Below, piece after piece: positions 60,708 through 64,000 of a DNA stretch of 64,000 nucleotides. Each line of letters begins with the position of its first letter. The first letter of the stretch is position 1. A program made the translations under genes and the position numbers. The notes under the pieces were generated by a model, which searched no databases, was not told the origin of the DNA, and saw nothing but the letters and a program-made list of their open reading frames with translations. The stretch comes from Bog-473 sp963707835 (GTDB taxonomy: Bacteria; Actinomycetota; Acidimicrobiia; Acidimicrobiales; RAAP-2). The stretch lies in contig CAVPRI010000001.1 of assembly GCA_963707835.1 (NCBI GenBank), forward strand, positions 62,001-126,000, written 5' to 3'.

Positions 60708-62073
60708 CAATCCGATGTTCCGCTACGACCCGGCCATGACGGAGATGATCGTCGAGGCGTGCCGGGCACGGCTCTCCATGGACCCCGTCTCGCTCGACTA
60801 CGGCGGGCTCATGGCGTCGCTCGACGCCGAACTGGCCGGCCTCATGGGCCCCACCGGCAACGATCCCGCCCAGGTGCTCAAGCTCTTCGTCGACAAGCTC
60901 GCGACCGCGGTCGTGTCCTGCGACAGTCCGCGCTTCCTCTCGTTCATCCCGGCCGCTCCGACCAAGGCCTCCCTGCTCTTCGACATGTTCGTCTCGTGCT
61001 CCTCCCTTCACGGGACGTCCTGGCTCGAGGCCGCCGGGGTGGTGGTCGCCGAGAACCAGGCACTCCGGGTGCTGGCCGACCAGGCCGGCTTCCCCGACGG
61101 AGCGGGGGGCTGCTTCGTGGCGGGCGGCTCGGCCGGCAATCTCTCCGCCCTCATGGTGGCCCGCGACACCGCGTCGTACCGCCGAGGCGGCGTCGCACCG
61201 CGCCATCCCCTGGTCGCGGTGAGCGGGGACGCGCACTCTTCGGTGGGCAAGGCGCTGCACGTGCTCGGCGTGGGCATCTTGGAGGTGCCCACGGACCAGC
61301 ATCGCCTCACGGGCGACGCGCTGGCCGCCGCGCTCCGCCACGACGTGCGCCGTGACGACGTCATCGGCGTGGTGGCCACGGCCGGCACGACCAATGCGGG
61401 GATCGTCGACGACCTCGACGGGGTGGCCGGCGTGGCCGACGAGCACGGGCTGTGGTTCCACGTCGACGCCGCCTATGGCGGCGCGGCAGGACTCTTCGCC
61501 CCCTCCGTGCGCCAGCAGTTCCGCGGCTTCGAGCGCGCCGACTCGTTCATCGTCGACCCGCACAAGTGGTTGTTCGCACCCTTCGACTGCGCCGCGCTCG
61601 TCTACCGCCGGCCCAACCTGGCCAAGGCCGTGCACACCCAGGACGCCCGGTATCTCGACGTGCTGCACAGCGAGAACCCCGAGGAGTGGAACCCGAGCGA
61701 CTACGCCTTTCACCTCACCCGGCGTGCCCGCGGCCTCCCGTTGTGGTTCTCCCTGGCCGTCAACGGCCTGGACGCCTACCGAGACGCCGTGGAGGCCGGA
61801 CTGGCCATCGCCCAACGCGCCGCCGAGCGCATCCGGTCGGAACCTCACGTCGAGTTGGTGCGCGATCCGGGGCTGTCCATCGTGCTGTTCCGCCGACCCG
61901 GCTGGACCCGCCCGGACTACGAGGCGTGGTCGGCCCGGATCCTCCGCGAACAGGTGGGCTTCGTCACCCCTACCAGCTGGGAGGGCGAGACCGTGGCCCG
62001 CTTCGCCTTCTTGCACCCCGACACCACCGTGGCGATGGTCGACGAGATCCTGGACTCAATGCGGCAGCCGTGA
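60700..62073 (+). CDS. PLP-dependent decarboxylase (aromatic amino acid decarboxylase-like)
   Basis: 457 residues from GTG 60700, which lies in the last repeat unit; ATG 60715 is an alternative. Fold-type I group II decarboxylase: VAGGSAGNLSALMVARDTAS (phosphate-binding), VATAGTTNAGIVDDLDGVAG, FHVDAAYGGAAGLFAPSVRQ with the PLP Asp, and the Schiff-base Lys in FIVDPHKWLFAPFDCAALV. Substrates are probably aromatic or small L-amino acids. There is no ribosome site other than the repeat itself, and it may depend on larC translation. Confidence 0.9.
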   Translation: MTGNPMFRYDPAMTEMIVEACRARLSMDPVSLDYGGLMASLDAELAGLMGPTGNDPAQVLKLFVDKLATAVVSCDSPRFLSFIPAAPTKASLLFDMFVSCSSLHGTSWLEAAGVVVAENQALRVLADQAGFPDGAGGCFVAGGSAGNLSALMVARDTASYRRGGVAPRHPLVAVSGDAHSSVGKALHVLGVGILEVPTDQHRLTGDALAAALRHDVRRDDVIGVVATAGTTNAGIVDDLDGVAGVADEHGLWFHVDAAYGGAAGLFAPSVRQQFRGFERADSFIVDPHKWLFAPFDCAALVYRRPNLAKAVHTQDARYLDVLHSENPEEWNPSDYAFHLTRRARGLPLWFSLAVNGLDAYRDAVEAGLAIAQRAAERIRSEPHVELVRDPGLSIVLFRRPGWTRPDYEAWSARILREQVGFVTPTSWEGETVARFAFLHPDTTVAMVDEILDSMRQP

Positions 62074-62718
62074 CCAGGCATGCTCGAGGGTGAGCGTGAG
62101 GGTCTGCACGTCCTGGGCGCCCGGGATGCCCCAAGCGCCGCCGATCAGGAAATGAGGGACACCGGTGATCTCGCGTGCCGCCGCGGCAGCCTCGTCGGCG
62201 AGCACCTCGGCCGCGAAATCGTCGCTGTCGAGGGTCGAGCCCACCAGGTTCTCGGGCATGCCGGCCTCGCTCGCCACCGTGCGCAGGACATCGTGGTCGG
62301 CCAGCTGCCGGCCCAGAGCGAATCGGGCCTCGAACAGGGCGCGCACCAGCGCTCCCTCCCACGACGAGCCGCGCGACGCCTGGGTCAGCCGATGGGCATC
62401 GAACGTGCTGCCGAGTTGGACGCGGTCGAAGGCGAACACCATTCCCGCCTCTGCGGCAAGCCCGGTCAGGTACTCGTTCAGGGCGCGCACTCGTTCGACC
62501 GGCATGCCGTACCGACGGGCCACCGCATCCTCCATGGAGGGCGTGCCCCGACGGGCGGCGGCATCCCGACCCGACCAGGCGCCGGGGTCGAGCTCGTAGG
62601 AGCGATGGACGACCGTGACCTCGCTCCCGTGCGCGAAGGCGCGCCGAGCCACCTCGAAACGCGCCAGGCCCAGGGCGCACCACGGGCAGGCGTAGTCGGA
62701 CCAGACCTCCACCTGCAT
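62056..62718 (-). CDS. DsbA-family (FrnE-like) thioredoxin-fold protein
   Basis: 220 residues from ATG 62718. The active-site motif is CPWC in VWSDYACPWCALGLARFEV (Cys11, Cys14). The helical insert has FDAHRLTQAS, and the cis-Pro loop is ITGVPHFLIGG. No signal peptide, so it is cytoplasmic. FrnE-type proteins act in disulfide chemistry or polyketide ring closure; the role here is unknown. Its 3' end overlaps the decarboxylase gene on the other strand by 18 bp. Confidence 0.9.
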   Translation of the reverse strand: MQVEVWSDYACPWCALGLARFEVARRAFAHGSEVTVVHRSYELDPGAWSGRDAAARRGTPSMEDAVARRYGMPVERVRALNEYLTGLAAEAGMVFAFDRVQLGSTFDAHRLTQASRGSSWEGALVRALFEARFALGRQLADHDVLRTVASEAGMPENLVGSTLDSDDFAAEVLADEAAAAAREITGVPHFLIGGAWGIPGAQDVQTLTLTLEHAWSRLPH

Positions 62719-62752
62719 GGCGGCGACCCTACCGGGGCCTGACCCGGAGGAT

Positions 62753-63865
62753 TCAGGCGGCCGCCAGGGCAGCCTCGAGCCATGCCGCCGCACCGAGCAG
62801 GCGCTCCTCGCCACCCCAGGGCCCGATGAGCTGGATGCTGGTCGGGAGGCCACCGGGAACCGGGACGGGCAGGACGACCGCCGGGAGGCCGGCCAGGTTG
62901 ACCGGGAGGGTGCAGCGAGCCTCGAGCAGCGTTTCGGCCTCCTCGAGGCGGGGCGGGAAGATGGTCAGCGTCGGCGTCACCACGAGGTCGACCTGTTCGA
63001 ACGCCCGTTCCAGCGTGGCCTGCCAGGCGCGTTGGAACGACCGGGCCCTGCGCTCGGGCCGTTCCTGCACGCTCGACCCGACGAGCAGGCGCGCCAGCAC
63101 CTCGGGGCCGATGCCGTCGGGATCCTCCGCCACCAGCCCGGCGTTGGAGCGCCAGGCCTCGGCCACCAAGAGCAGGGCGCCCTGGCGTGTCGCCTCCTCC
63201 CATCCGGCGAGCGGCAGCACGCGGCTGGCCCACCCGCTCAGCTGCACGGCCCGGTCGAGGGCCGCCACCAAGCCCGGAGCAGCCTCGATGGGCACCCGGC
63301 CGATCGTGAGATCTCCCGTCGGCGACTCCGGGCGGAACCCCGGCTCGAGCAGCTCCATCCCGCAGACGAGCCCGGCGACGTCACGGGCCATGGGCCCCAC
63401 GGTGTCGAGTGCGGGGGCTAGGGGGCGAATGCCGTCGAGGGGCACGCGGCCCCAGGTCGTCTTCAACCCCGCGGTGCCGCAGCAAGCGGAGGGGATCCGG
63501 ATCGAACCACCCGTGTCCGTGCCGTAGGCCACGTCGGCGTCGCCCCCGGCCACGGCCACGGCGGATCCGCTCGACGACCCACCGGGGGCCAGGTCAGCAT
63601 CGAGCGGGTTCACCGGTGTGCCGAACCAGGGGTTGATACCCGTCACCCCAAAGGCCAGCTCGTTGAGGTTCGTGCGTCCCACGATGCGCGTCCCTGCGCT
63701 CCTGGCTCCGGCCAGGCAGGCGGCATCCGCGTCGGCCGGGCTGGCATGTGCCACCACGGCCCGACACCCTGCGGTGGTCGGCTCGCCGGCCATGTCGATG
63801 AGGTCCTTGACCGCGAGGCGGATCCCGGGACCCGCCGTGTCGAAGCGGCTGATGAATGTGCTCAC
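62753..63865 (-). CDS. amidase signature family protein
   Basis: 370 residues from GTG 63865, overlapping the transporter stop upstream. Ser-cisSer-Lys triad: Lys20 in IRLAVKDLIDMAGEPTT, the first Ser in APGGSSSGSAVAVAGGDADV and the nucleophile in YGTDTGGSIRIPSACCGTAG. Shorter than full-length amidases (about 470), mainly at the N-terminus. The transporter upstream may import the amide. Confidence 0.9.
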   Translation of the reverse strand: MSTFISRFDTAGPGIRLAVKDLIDMAGEPTTAGCRAVVAHASPADADAACLAGARSAGTRIVGRTNLNELAFGVTGINPWFGTPVNPLDADLAPGGSSSGSAVAVAGGDADVAYGTDTGGSIRIPSACCGTAGLKTTWGRVPLDGIRPLAPALDTVGPMARDVAGLVCGMELLEPGFRPESPTGDLTIGRVPIEAAPGLVAALDRAVQLSGWASRVLPLAGWEEATRQGALLLVAEAWRSNAGLVAEDPDGIGPEVLARLLVGSSVQERPERRARSFQRAWQATLERAFEQVDLVVTPTLTIFPPRLEEAETLLEARCTLPVNLAGLPAVVLPVPVPGGLPTSIQLIGPWGGEERLLGAAAWLEAALAAA

Positions 63866-64000
63866 GGCACCTCGGCCGAGGCACCCTGCTCGACCGAGGT
63901 GTGCGGCGCGATCTCCTGACGTCCGTGCTGGAGGCCGACCAGGGCGATCAGGCCGGCGAGGGCCATCACGCCGCACATGACGTAGAGGACCACCTGCGTA
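63862..64000 (-). CDS. C-terminal end of a membrane transporter (MFS-like), truncated by window end
   Basis: The last 45 codons of a gene continuing beyond base 64000, found by reading back from the TGA at 63862-63864, which overlaps the amidase GTG. It shows one membrane helix (VVLYVMCGVMALAGLIALVG) and a short polar tail (GRQEIAPHTSVEQGASAEVP). The helix and tail fit the end of an MFS permease; the family call is tentative. Confidence 0.55.
   Translation of the reverse strand, partial: TQVVLYVMCGVMALAGLIALVGLQHGRQEIAPHTSVEQGASAEVP

Overview
This is one contiguous, very GC-rich stretch (around 70% by eye) with many GTG starts, 4-base ATGA/GTGA gene overlaps, purine-rich ribosome-binding sites and families typical of Actinomycetota: an F420/LLM-type oxidoreductase, paired acyl-CoA dehydrogenases, a DosR/DosS pair, Rv2004c-like and DUF1918 proteins, and CHAD and Nudix proteins. 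The tRNA does not encode its CCA tail. An aerobic actinobacterium outside the model genera, possibly Acidimicrobiia, is the best guess; that placement is inference. No insertion sequence, prophage, CRISPR array or rRNA was seen. No gene-free gap exceeds 300 bases.

Layout. 1-7 kb: a broken glutathione transferase, then a leftward catabolic group (alcohol dehydrogenase, cytochrome P450, TauD-type dioxygenase, MDR oxidoreductase, PPOX flavoprotein, PHA depolymerase). 7.1-14 kb: a rightward pyruvate synthase operon (porG-porA-porB plus a GltD-like flavoprotein carrying the ferredoxin domain), convergent with PEP synthase. 14-18 kb: LLM oxidoreductase, diguanylate cyclase and acetyl-CoA hydrolase/CoA-transferase. 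18-31 kb: a cluster that strongly resembles the mycobacterial DosR (DevR) dormancy regulon. It holds a CBS protein, a MacB-like ABC exporter, a DUF1918 protein, an Rv2004c-like kinase/ATPase, a STAS protein, a DosR-type regulator divergent from a DosS-type sensor kinase, three universal stress proteins, a deacetylase/acetyltransferase pair, an alcohol dehydrogenase and a helix-turn-helix/PPOX protein. 31-46 kb: Nudix, CYTH-CHAD, a TauE-like permease, 5-oxoprolinase (pxpA and a fused pxpBC), Lhr helicase, patatin, two unrecognised genes and typA. 46-64 kb: a VOC protein, tRNA-Ser(UGA), enoyl-CoA hydratase, two acyl-CoA dehydrogenases, an alpha/beta hydrolase, modABC, a 5'-3' exonuclease, a DHA2 transporter, prephenate dehydratase, larB-larC, an aromatic amino acid decarboxylase, a DsbA-like protein, an amidase and the end of a transporter.

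The main biological signal is a repeated 16-bp near-palindrome, best form GGGACCTTCGGCCCTA. It resembles the published mycobacterial DosR box (TTSGGGACTWWAGTCCCSAA). Copies lie before the PPOX gene, between the alcohol dehydrogenase and the pyruvate synthase operon, before ppsA, between the acetyl-CoA hydrolase and CBS genes, between the ABC exporter and DUF1918 genes, before the STAS gene, and between the acetyltransferase and second alcohol dehydrogenase. With the local DosR and DosS homologues this predicts a redox/hypoxia regulon. Stress proteins would be co-induced with ferredoxin-linked pyruvate/acetyl-CoA interconversion, PEP synthesis and acetate release.

Seven genes contain apparent single-base frameshifts (GST, ABC permease, third Usp, second alcohol dehydrogenase, pxpBC, lhr, pheA), several in GCGC or G/C runs. 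Consensus errors in a long-read or metagenomic assembly explain this better than seven independent gene deaths.
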